10,492 bases of DNA from Acidobacteriota bacterium (GCA_003222935.1 QHXL01000317.1:1-10492); one strand, 5' to 3'. Shown: positions 1-6,155, numbered from the stretch's first letter. Program-made: numbers and translations. Notes: generated from the letters alone by a model not told the origin.

Positions 1-1482
1 AATAGTTCCTTGAGCTTTTGAGAGAAAGCCTTCGGAGTTAGTTACTACAAATTCGGTTGGCCCATCGCCAATACTTGAAGGTACTACGAACACGATCTGA
101 TCAGGTGACGTGTACACGAGCCGCGCAAACTTGCCTTCAACTTGAACGGAAACACCCTGGATAGAAAAAGGAAGCACGCCTTCGATTGGTATTGCTTGTT
201 CGGACTTGAAGGCTAATTGAGTTCCCCGGATCACCGCGAGACTGTCAGGTGCAACGACGTTGCTCTCTTTTGCAGCATTCGAGACTGTGGCGTTTCCAAA
301 TTCTGGACGCGAATCAAGCGATGCTATGTAAATCTCAGAATTGTTACTGAACGACGCATCGTTGACGACACCGGAAAGCACCCTCGGAAAACTGAAAGCA
401 ATGAGACTTCCATCCCGATTCAACGATGAGACAATCTCGCTCGTAGCACTGGTAGGCGCATTTGTTACCTGTTGAACTTCGCCTGTCGGTAAATCAAGGA
501 CGTAAAGTTCAACGCTTCCATCACTCGAGTTCGTGACTTTTCGTCGGGTTGAAAAAGCTACGCGTTTGCCGTCGCCACTTATTGTTGGATTGAGTTCAAC
601 TTCTGAACTGCGCGTCCCGAGGACAGTTAACTGCCGGGACTCTTTCGCGCGCGAATCAAATAGGAAGACTTGTGTTTGATTAGTCCCCGTGCTGGCGGAG
701 TAGACAATCCTCGAGCCGTCATTACTAACGGCCCGTCCACTTGTTAATGAAAGCGATGACACATCTTCAGCCGCAATGTTCGCTTTTCCATTCTCGACAT
801 CGAAGAGCAGCAGATCACTTCCTTCCGACTCGGCACGGACGAAGTAGATCCATCCACCGTCGCCACTCAACCTCGCATGAACGGCGCCACCGTTTGTTAT
901 TTGAGTTGTTTTCGTTAAGGCGCGATCGCAAAGGAAGACTTCAATAGTCGACGAGCCAACCAGCTTGCGATTGGAGAGGTATGCGATGCGACTTCCGTCA
1001 GCGGAGATTGAAGGTTCAAAGTTGCCGTCAGACAGCCTGGTGAGTTCACTATCGGGTGCGGTATGGGTTAACTGGTGTAGGCGCGAACCATCAAACAAAT
1101 AGATTTCTGAATTTCGATCGGGGTTCTCACTTAAAAGATCTTCCGTCGAGGCAAACACGATCAGTTTTCCATCGGCAGATAAACCAGGCGAGACTGCCCG
1201 CGTTTCACCGATCGCTTCAAAAGTGTTGGTCTCAAGATTGAGATTTCCTTGAAACAGGCGAAAAGAACCTTTGCTTCCACTCGACTCGAGGTCTGCCGTC
1301 GATTCAAAGGCGACGACAGAACCATCGTCGCTCAACATAGGATTCAGGCTGAGAGATTGTTCAGCAGTGGTAGTCAGCCGGTGTATGCGCGGTGCAGTCT
1401 CTCCCCGCCACGACTGAAAAGTCTGTTCGAACGATACAGCGATGAATAGAAGAATGAATAAAAAGAAAGTGAAGCGAAGCAT
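1..1482 (-). CDS. Exported seven-bladed beta-propeller (TolB/PD40-like) protein with a Solibacter-type C-terminal domain; 3' end outside window
   Basis: Reading the minus strand from the ATG at 1480-1482 gives 494 uninterrupted codons to the window edge, so the gene is partial at its C-terminus. Residues 1-18 are strongly hydrophobic after one Arg, a signal peptide or signal anchor, so the protein should act in the periplasm or at the surface. Seven PD40/WD40-like motifs of the form x-S-x-DG-x-x-(I/V)-x-(F/Y) follow, near residues 47-61, 98-112, 156-170, 202-216, 250-264, 298-312 and 352-366 (for example SADGSRIAYLS), enough for one complete propeller. Residues about 407-490 resemble the TIGR03437 domain of Acidobacteriota secreted proteins, with VVAPDSLAVIRGTQLA, then VSVQVEGKFARLVYTSPDQI and a VVP turn. 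A GGGGAG ribosome binding site (1492-1497) lies 9 nt upstream and supports the start. The biochemical role is unknown; propellers of this kind usually bind proteins or glycans. It is not TolB itself, because the TolB N-terminal domain is absent. The family call is confident, the function is not. Confidence 0.85.
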   Translation of the reverse strand, partial: MLRFTFFLFILLFIAVSFEQTFQSWRGETAPRIHRLTTTAEQSLSLNPMLSDDGSVVAFESTADLESSGSKGSFRLFQGNLNLETNTFEAIGETRAVSPGLSADGKLIVFASTEDLLSENPDRNSEIYLFDGSRLHQLTHTAPDSELTRLSDGNFEPSISADGSRIAYLSNRKLVGSSTIEVFLCDRALTKTTQITNGGAVHARLSGDGGWIYFVRAESEGSDLLLFDVENGKANIAAEDVSSLSLTSGRAVSNDGSRIVYSASTGTNQTQVFLFDSRAKESRQLTVLGTRSSEVELNPTISGDGKRVAFSTRRKVTNSSDGSVELYVLDLPTGEVQQVTNAPTSATSEIVSSLNRDGSLIAFSFPRVLSGVVNDASFSNNSEIYIASLDSRPEFGNATVSNAAKESNVVAPDSLAVIRGTQLAFKSEQAIPIEGVLPFSIQGVSVQVEGKFARLVYTSPDQIVFVVPSSIGDGPTEFVVTNSEGFLSKAQGTI

Positions 1483-1700
1483 TGTGAGGCGCTCCCCGAC
1501 TAGTTAGTAACAGTTAGACACACGCCGATTGCTAAAACCGACTGTAGCTATTTTCTGATTTAGCCAACTCAGAAGGATGAGGACGGTTGGCCTTGCTTAA
1601 GTTTGTCAGAACGAGTCGTTGAGGTCCTCGTTCACCTTCTGTTTTTGAGCGGCCGCATTGTACTCCTGATCGAATAAAACTCAAGAAGAAAATTTATTGA

Positions 1701-1735
1701 CCGCAGAGCTGCAGAGACCGCAGCTCAGCAGAGCC
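1701..1735. repeat. CCGCAGAG-type short repeat with internal hairpin
   Basis: CCGCAGAG (1701-1708) is followed by GCAGAGACCGCAG and a further CAGCAGAG, a tandem degenerate purine-rich pattern. Within it GAGCTGC (1706-1712) and GCAGCTC (1720-1726) form a perfect 7-bp stem with a 7-nt loop. The motif resembles the degenerate CGCAGAG repeats that I recall from intergenic DNA of many environmental bacteria. The family assignment is from memory; the stem is seen directly. There is no T-run, so it is not a standard terminator. Confidence 0.45.
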
Positions 1736-1790
1736 GAACCCAAGCGACTCCCACGGAACAACATCAAATCAGTTTTGGTGGGGGTTTGAG

Positions 1791-1820
1791 TTTCGTGGTA
1801 ATTCATGTGATTTCGTGGAT
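1791..1820. repeat. TTTCGTGG direct repeat (CCACGAAAT-type intergenic repeat)
   Basis: TTTCGTGG occurs at 1791-1798 and again at 1811-1818, separated by TAATTCATGTGA. The opposite strand reads CCACGAAATCACATGAATTA, which looks like a degenerate copy of the CCACGAAAT/CACGAA repeats scattered through intergenic DNA of environmental bacteria. It lies 65 to 90 bp upstream of the epimerase start, so it could also be a pair of regulator half-sites, but nothing else supports that. Confidence 0.4.
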
Positions 1821-1882
1821 CGTTCAATTAAGGTTATCTTCTCAGCACCGTAGTAACTAATAACGCGACGGAGTCTTATCAA

Positions 1883-2782
1883 ATGAAAATTCTCGTCAGC
1901 GGTTCACATGGTTTGGTCGGAAAGGCATTGAGTAAATCTCTGACTAAAGACGGACACGAGCTCATCAATCTCGTCCGACGTGATCGCGTTTATGGTAAGC
2001 CGGAAATTGAGTGGCATCCGAACAAGGGTGTACTCGATCCGGATCAGATCGAAGGCTTCGATGCGGTGGTCCACCTCGCTGGTGAGAGTATCGCGTCGGG
2101 ACGTTGGACCGACGAGAAGAAACTAAGAATTCGTGAAAGTAGAGTGCAGGGAACGACGCTTCTAAGCCAGACGCTGGCACGCTTGTCGAGACCGCCGACG
2201 AGATTTATTAGCGCTTCTGCGATCGGTTATTACGGAAGTCGTGGCGATGAAGTGTTGACCGAGGAGAGTGGAGCAGGAAGCGACTTTCTCGCTGCAGTCT
2301 GTACTGAATGGGAGAAGGCTACCGAACCTGCAGCTGAAAAGGGAATCAGTACCAGCACGACTCGATTTGGAATCATCCTTGATAAGGAAGGCGGGGCGCT
2401 CGAAAAGATGTTGACTCCGTTTCGCCTCGGTCTCGGCGGAAAAGTTGGTGACGGGAAACAGTGGATGAGTTGGATCGCACTGGAAGATGTGATTAGCGCG
2501 CTCAACTTCCTGCTCGAGAGCGATTCAATATCTGGCCCGATAAATATTGTCGCACCGAATCCGGTAACAAATGCTGAGTTCACGGAAACGTTGGGCAAAG
2601 TACTCTCGCGTCCGACCTTTTTATCAGTGCCTGCATTCGCAGCGCGTCTTGCTTTTGGTGAGATGGCGGACGGTTTGTTGTTATCGAGTGCGAAAGTTGA
2701 GCCGAAGAAGCTGAAAGAGGAAGGGTTTAGCTTTGGCTTTCCAAATTTGGAAGCGGCGTTAGAAGCAGTGTTGAAAGACTGA
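1883..2782 (+). CDS. TIGR01777-family NAD(P)-dependent epimerase (SDR superfamily, YfcH-like)
   Basis: A complete 299-residue protein, the usual length for this family. The N-terminal Rossmann fold shows the extended-SDR dinucleotide motif GSHGLVG (residues 7-13), then VVHLAGESI (62-70) with the HLAGE signature. SASAIGYYG (110-118) carries the Ser and Tyr-Tyr-Gly of the family active region, CTEWEKATEPA (140-150) follows, and WMSWI (194-198) and NIVAPNPVTNAEF (221-233) complete the core. The last 40 or so residues (GEMADGLLLSSAKVEPKKL onward) are the small DUF1731-type C-terminal domain typical of these proteins. No signal peptide is present, so it is cytoplasmic. The substrate is not established for the family; some plant and bacterial relatives are linked to cell division or sugar-nucleotide-like chemistry, but nothing here fixes the role. 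A GGAG (1870-1873) 9 nt before the ATG supports the start. It appears to be a single-gene unit. Confidence 0.92.
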   Translation: MKILVSGSHGLVGKALSKSLTKDGHELINLVRRDRVYGKPEIEWHPNKGVLDPDQIEGFDAVVHLAGESIASGRWTDEKKLRIRESRVQGTTLLSQTLARLSRPPTRFISASAIGYYGSRGDEVLTEESGAGSDFLAAVCTEWEKATEPAAEKGISTSTTRFGIILDKEGGALEKMLTPFRLGLGGKVGDGKQWMSWIALEDVISALNFLLESDSISGPINIVAPNPVTNAEFTETLGKVLSRPTFLSVPAFAARLAFGEMADGLLLSSAKVEPKKLKEEGFSFGFPNLEAALEAVLKD

Positions 2783-2827
2783 AACTATAATTTGCAATCC
2801 CGCTGAGCCACGGCACGATCAGTTAAG

Positions 2828-3096
2828 CCTCTTGCAAAACTCTCATTCTCCCCGTGCTTTAGCTCGGGGTTAAGGGCGTCGTCAATAATGCGGAACCGTT
2901 TCAACGGTTTGCTAACGAGTCGGCTGAATGAGGATTTGACAGCGTTTGAAAGCGTTATCTAGACAGGGACCCGGTGATAATGAACCAAAAATTCTCCGTC
3001 GTTCGGGTTTTGTAAACCGTTGAAACGGTTACCAGATCAAAGAAGACCTACGAAACCCCGAGCTGAAGCACGGGGAGAATGAGAGTTTGCATGAGG
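2828..3096. mobile_element. MITE-like nested inverted-repeat element without coding capacity
   Basis: The ends are long, nearly perfect inverted repeats. The arm at 2834-2871 (38 nt, containing CTCTCATTCTCCCCGTGC) matches the reverse complement of 3054-3090 (37 nt) with one single-base length difference and one mismatch. The similarity extends outward through CCTC (2828-2831)/GAGG (3093-3096). Inside lies a second inverted pair, AACCGTTTCAACGGTT (2894-2909) against AACCGTTGAAACGGTT (3015-3030), and each of these is nearly palindromic by itself. The outer arm also contains its own small hairpin (CCCCG...CGGGG around GCTTTAGC). The 269-bp whole could fold into one long cruciform or RNA hairpin. 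The middle about 100 bp encodes nothing recognisable. No target-site duplication is visible at the edges. It fits a non-autonomous element, either MITE or REP/BIME-like and moved in trans by a transposase; the class is inferred. Confidence 0.7.
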
Positions 3097-3219
3097 TTCT
3101 CAAGCATATTCAAAAGTCTCCTTGTCTAGATTCTGAAATGGAAGTCTGAGATCTGGACGTAGCGTTCATCAACGAATGCTAAAACTGGTGTTTTGTTAGA
3201 GAACCCATTAATCGGATCT

Positions 3220-3235
3220 CGGTTCGTAAATTGCT
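3220..3235 (+). promoter_or_regulatory. Weak candidate sigma54 promoter for the PEP-CTERM gene
   Basis: CGGTTCGTAAATTGCT keeps the GG of the -24 element and a perfect TTGCT -12 element with the required 10 bases between GG and GC. Three bases of the -24 block deviate from TGGCAC. It would give a leader of about 120 nt. Some PEP-CTERM genes are known to be sigma54/PrsR-controlled, which is why it is worth listing, but a match this weak can occur by chance. Confidence 0.25.
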
Positions 3236-3350
3236 GGGCTTCGAATCAAAGATAGCGTTTCTCGAGGTGACTTAAACTTTCAATTTGATGAAACGTTACT
3301 GACACGTTCTGCCAACTCGTCTTCCACTAAGCAACACGGAGCCAGGTTCA

Positions 3351-3363
3351 AGGAGTAAAACTC
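3351..3363 (+). promoter_or_regulatory. Distant Shine-Dalgarno with mini-hairpin before the PEP-CTERM start
   Basis: AGGAG (3351-3355) is the only ribosome-binding-like sequence before the ATG at 3369, but the gap of 13 nt is longer than usual. GAGT (3353-3356) and ACTC (3360-3363) can pair around a 3-nt loop, which would shorten the effective spacing or partly cover the site. The 4-bp stem is weak. Confidence 0.4.
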
Positions 3364-3368
3364 TAATT

Positions 3369-3980
3369 ATGAAACCCCCGATTAAGCTAATACTGTCTGC
3401 AGTGATGGTTATGGCTTTTACGGCTATGACCGCATACGCCGACGTCATCACTGTAACTGGTAGTACGCAGGGCAATTTTGATGGAGGTCCAACCAGCATC
3501 CATCCAACGATCGGCAATCTGCTGACGGCACTCGAATTCCAAGGCCAGGGCTTCAGTACACCAGTTACGACTGGTTTACCACCAGTACAGGTTACGGTCG
3601 GTTCATTTGACCTCCGCACATTAAGGAATTTCGATTTTAACGGTCACACTTTTAACCTGGTAGTTAACTTCACAGCGCCGCCGGGAGCACCTGGAGGACC
3701 ACAGACCTTCACGGCGACGCTCAGTGGAATTATCACGGTCCTAAATGGCAGCGAGGCGATTGCGATCGACTTCGACAATATCCCCCAGGCATTTGGCTAC
3801 ACTGGGGGTATCTTTAACTTCAGCGTCAACGATATTCCCACTCTGAATGAACAGTCCGCGTTTGTGGACTTAACCGCAAATGTCAGTGCAACGGCCACTC
3901 CAGAGCCGCTTTCTATGTTGCTTCTGGGATCGGGTCTGGCAGGTTTGGGTGTGAAATTACGCAAACGCCGCTCAAGCTAG
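3369..3980 (+). CDS. PEP-CTERM sorting-domain exported protein of unknown function
   Basis: A complete 203-residue protein. An N-terminal signal peptide (Lys at 2 and 6, hydrophobic residues 7-20) should be cut after AYA (residues 22-24), before DVITVTG. The C-terminus is a textbook PEP-CTERM signal: ATPEPLSMLLL with the PEP at 178-180, a hydrophobic stretch of about 15 residues ending in GLGVK, and a basic tail KLRKRRSS. Such signals direct export across the inner membrane and processing by an exosortase (EpsH family), with release or attachment at the surface, often in exopolysaccharide-producing bacteria. The body (25-175) is rich in Gly, Thr, Phe, Asn and Pro, predicted beta-rich, with no Cys and no catalytic motif that I recognise. 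No exosortase or polysaccharide gene is in the window, so the processing partner must be elsewhere. The start is supported by the signal peptide and the upstream AGGAG. Confidence 0.9.
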   Translation: MKPPIKLILSAVMVMAFTAMTAYADVITVTGSTQGNFDGGPTSIHPTIGNLLTALEFQGQGFSTPVTTGLPPVQVTVGSFDLRTLRNFDFNGHTFNLVVNFTAPPGAPGGPQTFTATLSGIITVLNGSEAIAIDFDNIPQAFGYTGGIFNFSVNDIPTLNEQSAFVDLTANVSATATPEPLSMLLLGSGLAGLGVKLRKRRSS

Positions 3981-4002
3981 AGAGATCGATCTGCGAAAAG
4001 AC

Positions 4003-4039
4003 AAAAACCACTTGGCAGCACGGCTGGCAAGTGGTTTTT
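4003..4039. terminator. Strong bidirectional intrinsic terminator between convergent genes
   Basis: AAAAACCACTTG (4003-4014) pairs perfectly with CAAGTGGTTTTT (4028-4039). After one G-G mismatch the stem continues as CAGC (4016-4019)/GCTG (4023-4026) around the loop ACG. T-runs flank the hairpin on both strands, so it can end transcripts of the PEP-CTERM gene (stop at 3980) from the left and of the methyltransferase/reductase gene (stop at 4069) from the right. Confidence 0.93.
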
Positions 4040-4068
4040 CTTTAGAACCTATGTCGTTCAGTAGCCGT

Positions 4069-5946
4069 TCAAGACGCCGCTTGTTGAAATTCCTCGAGAG
4101 CGCCAAACACCTCAAGAGCGTACTTCACATTCCCAAACGGCGCAGAGACCTGCACACCCTGTATCACATCGCGCACTTCCAGTAGCGACTCGCGAGCAAT
4201 CTTTAAACCCTCATCGCGTCCAGCTTCTTTGCTGATGGCTGATGCGTCGCGCATTCGGTCCATGATTGAAGGCGTCACGCGAACGCCGGGCACCTCGTTA
4301 TGTAGAAACTCAGCGTTGCGATACGAAACGAGTGGCCAGATGCCGGCAATTACTGGAATGCGGACATGTTCGATCCGTTTTAGAAAGTCGCGAAGTTGGT
4401 CTGTGTCGAAAACTGGCTGCGTGATCGCATACTGAGCGCCAGCTTCAACCTTCCATTCAAATCGCTTTATCTCTTCGTCAAGGTTGATTGCGCCCGGATT
4501 GACCCCGACACCGATGCAGAAGGCAGTCGGTTCACCTATTGGATTGTTTCCCAGGTCGAGTCCATGGTTGAGTTTGTTCACCATGTTCGTGAGACCGATG
4601 GAATCGATGTCAAACACGGCAGTGGCGTCCGGGTAAGGACCCATCTTTGGCGGGTCACCGGTAATCACAAGGATGTTTCGCAGTCCCAACCCAGCGGCGC
4701 CAAGTAGATCCGACATCATCCCCAACAGGTTTCTGTCGCGACAGCAGTAGTGGAGTACAGATTCAATCCCAATCTGCTGCTCGACTAAAACTGCCGTAGC
4801 CAAGGCGCTCATTCGCGATTGCGCGCGTGCGCCATCAGGAATATTCACACCGTCGACACCCGCATCTTTCAGTAAACGAATTGAGTCGAGCGTCTTCTTA
4901 GAGTCGACGCCTTTTGGCGGTAAGACTTCGACCGAGGTTACAAACTCACCGCGTGCAATCTTATAACCCCAACGAGAACGCTCCTCAGGTGGAACGACTT
5001 TGATATCCGCCGGCGTGATCTCATCGACATGAGCCGGAGTTCCCGGTGTAAATGCAATGCGTTGCGCGCGCGGGGAAGCCGCACGCACAGCATCTGAGAT
5101 TAACTTGATGTGAGCTGGCGTAGTCCCACAACAACCACCGATAAATTTCGCACCCGACTGTATAAAACGTTTCGCAAACTTCGACATGTATTCAGGTGAA
5201 CACATGTAGAACTGTCGACCCTGCACGTCCCGGGGCAGTCCTGCGTTTGGCTGTGCTGATAATTTCTTCTTGGTAACTGCGCGCATCTTCTCGAGCGCGT
5301 TAAGAATTATCGCAGGGCCTACTCCACAGTTGAGCCCGATTACGTCAGCGCCCCACTGGTCTAAACGCTCGGTGAAGATTTCGGGTGTTGTACCGAAGAC
5401 AGTGTTGCCGTCGGTCATGATTGTCATCTGCGCGATAATCGGTAGATCGCAGAGTTCACGTAACGCCCGGATGGCCTGGCGAATTTCGGAGACGTCTGAA
5501 AACGTTTCAAGGCAAAAGAGATCGACGCCACCTTCAAGTAGCGCAATCGCCTGGGCCTTAAACAGGTCTTTCGCCTCGTCGAAAGAGGTTGGACCGTAAG
5601 GTTCGATTCGCAGCCCCAGTGGACCAATCGCGCCTGCTACATATGCGCGCTCACCCGCGGCCTCACGAGCGATCTTTGCTGCCAGCACATTGATCTCATG
5701 AAGATTGGCTTCTAGTCCGTATTGCTGAAGATTGTGAGCGGTGGCGCCGAAGGTGTTTGTTTCGATGATGTCAGCGCCGGCTTTGATGTACTCACAATGA
5801 ATTTCACGAACCAGGTCAGGGTTACTGAGATTTAGTTCATCGTAGCAGCGGTTAATGTAGATGCCCTTGGCATAGAGCATCGTTCCCATCGCACCATCAA
5901 CGACGTGGATTCCGTCTGACTCGAGTAGTTCTCTGAAAGGCAGCAT
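4069..5946 (-). CDS. Bifunctional homocysteine S-methyltransferase / 5,10-methylenetetrahydrofolate reductase
   Basis: A complete 625-residue cytoplasmic fusion with the architecture of Bacillus YitJ. The N-terminal domain (about 1-300) is a Zn-dependent homocysteine S-methyltransferase barrel: DGAMGTML (17-24), ETNTFGA (62-68), and the three Zn-ligand cysteines at GLNC207 and GGCC(272/273)GTTPAHI. The C-terminal domain (about 330-615) is MetF-like: TSVEVLPPKG (337-346) with the catalytic-type Glu340, ITGDPP (428-433) with Asp431 that should contact FAD, and AITQPVFD (507-514). It would reduce methylene-THF to methyl-THF with FAD and methylate homocysteine to methionine. The cobalamin-binding and SAM-reactivation domains of full MetH are absent. 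MetH barrels also accept methyl-THF through a separate pterin domain that this fusion lacks, so the methyl donor (SAM, S-methylmethionine or methyl-THF) is not settled by sequence. Upstream lie a promoter, a SAM-II-like aptamer and a terminator. No Shine-Dalgarno precedes the ATG, because a repeat abuts it. Confidence 0.95.
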   Translation of the reverse strand: MLPFRELLESDGIHVVDGAMGTMLYAKGIYINRCYDELNLSNPDLVREIHCEYIKAGADIIETNTFGATAHNLQQYGLEANLHEINVLAAKIAREAAGERAYVAGAIGPLGLRIEPYGPTSFDEAKDLFKAQAIALLEGGVDLFCLETFSDVSEIRQAIRALRELCDLPIIAQMTIMTDGNTVFGTTPEIFTERLDQWGADVIGLNCGVGPAIILNALEKMRAVTKKKLSAQPNAGLPRDVQGRQFYMCSPEYMSKFAKRFIQSGAKFIGGCCGTTPAHIKLISDAVRAASPRAQRIAFTPGTPAHVDEITPADIKVVPPEERSRWGYKIARGEFVTSVEVLPPKGVDSKKTLDSIRLLKDAGVDGVNIPDGARAQSRMSALATAVLVEQQIGIESVLHYCCRDRNLLGMMSDLLGAAGLGLRNILVITGDPPKMGPYPDATAVFDIDSIGLTNMVNKLNHGLDLGNNPIGEPTAFCIGVGVNPGAINLDEEIKRFEWKVEAGAQYAITQPVFDTDQLRDFLKRIEHVRIPVIAGIWPLVSYRNAEFLHNEVPGVRVTPSIMDRMRDASAISKEAGRDEGLKIARESLLEVRDVIQGVQVSAPFGNVKYALEVFGALEEFQQAAS

Positions 5947-5948
5947 AA

Positions 5949-6028
5949 GATTTCAGATTTCAAATTTCAGATTTCAGATTGCACTTGAGTTAAGGCAAAT
6001 CTGCAATCGACAATCTGAAATCTGCAAT
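5949..6028. repeat. AATCTGAAAT-type repeat cluster abutting the methyltransferase/reductase start codon
   Basis: Positions 5949-5980 are a run of GATTTCA/AATTTCA units. ATTTCAGATT (5971-5980) recurs inverted as AATCTGAAAT (6012-6021), and GCAAATCTGCAAT/AATCTGCAAT elements lie between and after. The cluster can form a loose hairpin. In the orientation of the neighbouring gene the last repeat unit ends two bases before the ATG at 5944-5946, so it occupies the place where a ribosome binding site would be expected. Repeats of this sequence type are, to my knowledge, common in intergenic DNA of environmental bacteria. Confidence 0.7.
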
Positions 6029-6032
6029 ATAA

Positions 6033-6060
6033 AAGTCCCGCGCTAAACAACGCGGGACTT
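6033..6060 (-). terminator. GC-rich intrinsic terminator/attenuator in the leader of the methyltransferase/reductase gene
   Basis: On the minus strand AAGTCCCGCG (6060-6051) pairs perfectly with CGCGGGACTT (6042-6033) around an 8-nt loop, followed by TTATATT, so the transcript ends in CUUUUAUAUU. It lies between the aptamer (6104-6155) and the start codon (5946), with no gene upstream on this strand in the window, which favours an attenuator. Just before it, ACTTCAAA (6075-6068) and TTTGAAGT (6064-6057) form an 8-bp hairpin that shares bases 6057-6060 with the first terminator arm, so the two compete over four pairs. The U-tract is modest. Confidence 0.72.
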
Positions 6061-6103
6061 CAAAAAATTTGAAGTTTTTCGGGTTCTCGTTTATGTATCC
6101 CCG

Positions 6104-6155
6104 AGCTGTTTAGCTGGTTATTTTACGTGGCCGCAAGTGGCCTTAACTCACCACG
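6104..6155 (-). promoter_or_regulatory. SAM-II riboswitch aptamer (S-adenosylmethionine sensor)
   Basis: Read on the minus strand, the element has the H-type pseudoknot plan of SAM-II. P1 is CGTGGT (6155-6150) with GCCACG (6131-6126). Loop 1 is GAGTTAA, close to the family GAUUU-A-A. TTGC (6136-6133) precedes the second P1 arm, and 11 nt after P1 comes the hallmark GCTAAA (6114-6109). P2 forms from G6134-C6113 and C6133-G6114, the U-A stack of TT with AAA, and an outer G6142-U6104, G6141-C6105, C6140-G6106. Spacing follows the family almost base for base; the main deviations are G instead of the third-position U in GAUUU, and one additional loop base. It starts about 7 nt after the predicted transcription start and precedes a methionine-synthesis gene, as expected. 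Assignment is by recalled consensus, not a covariance-model search. Confidence 0.82.

Larger units (their letters stand above)
1483..1882. other. Divergent intergenic region between the propeller gene and the epimerase gene
   Basis: This 400-bp spacer holds no convincing reading frame. It must carry the start signals of both flanking genes, but I see no promoter on either strand with two good hexamers at proper spacing. What it does hold is a GGGGAG ribosome binding site for the minus-strand gene (1492-1497), a GGAG site for the plus-strand gene (1870-1873), and two short repeat motifs listed separately (1701-1735 and 1791-1820). Confidence 0.6.
2783..3368. other. Long intergenic region carrying an inverted-repeat element and the PEP-CTERM gene leader
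   Basis: No plausible coding frame lies in these 586 bp. About half is the nested inverted-repeat element at 2828-3096. The remainder (3097-3368) is the upstream region of the PEP-CTERM gene. It contains a hairpin-forming dyad at 3161-3180 (AGCGTTC/GAATGCT, 7 pairs including one G-U), an inverted pair GAGATC (3148-3153)/GATCTC (3215-3220), and a weak sigma54-like site at 3220-3235. No obvious intrinsic terminator follows the epimerase gene unless the inverted-repeat element serves as one. Confidence 0.55.

Noticed and set aside
217..1449. Four short plus-strand reading frames (61-70 codons) at 217-429, 741-947, 1056-1241 and 1249-1449
   Set aside because: They lie antisense to the continuous minus-strand propeller gene, and their translations have no domain character.
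4229..5627. Plus- and minus-strand short frames inside the methyltransferase/reductase gene
   Set aside because: They are shadows of a complete 625-codon gene with all family motifs in the correct frame.
5949..5980. Tandem GATTTCA units as a CRISPR-like array
   Set aside because: The units are short, contiguous and degenerate, with no spacers of constant length and no cas genes.
6057..6075. Plus-strand terminator made by ACTTCAAA/TTTGAAGT followed by TTTTT
   Set aside because: No plus-strand gene ends upstream of it, and the stem is A/U-rich; it is better explained as part of the minus-strand leader.
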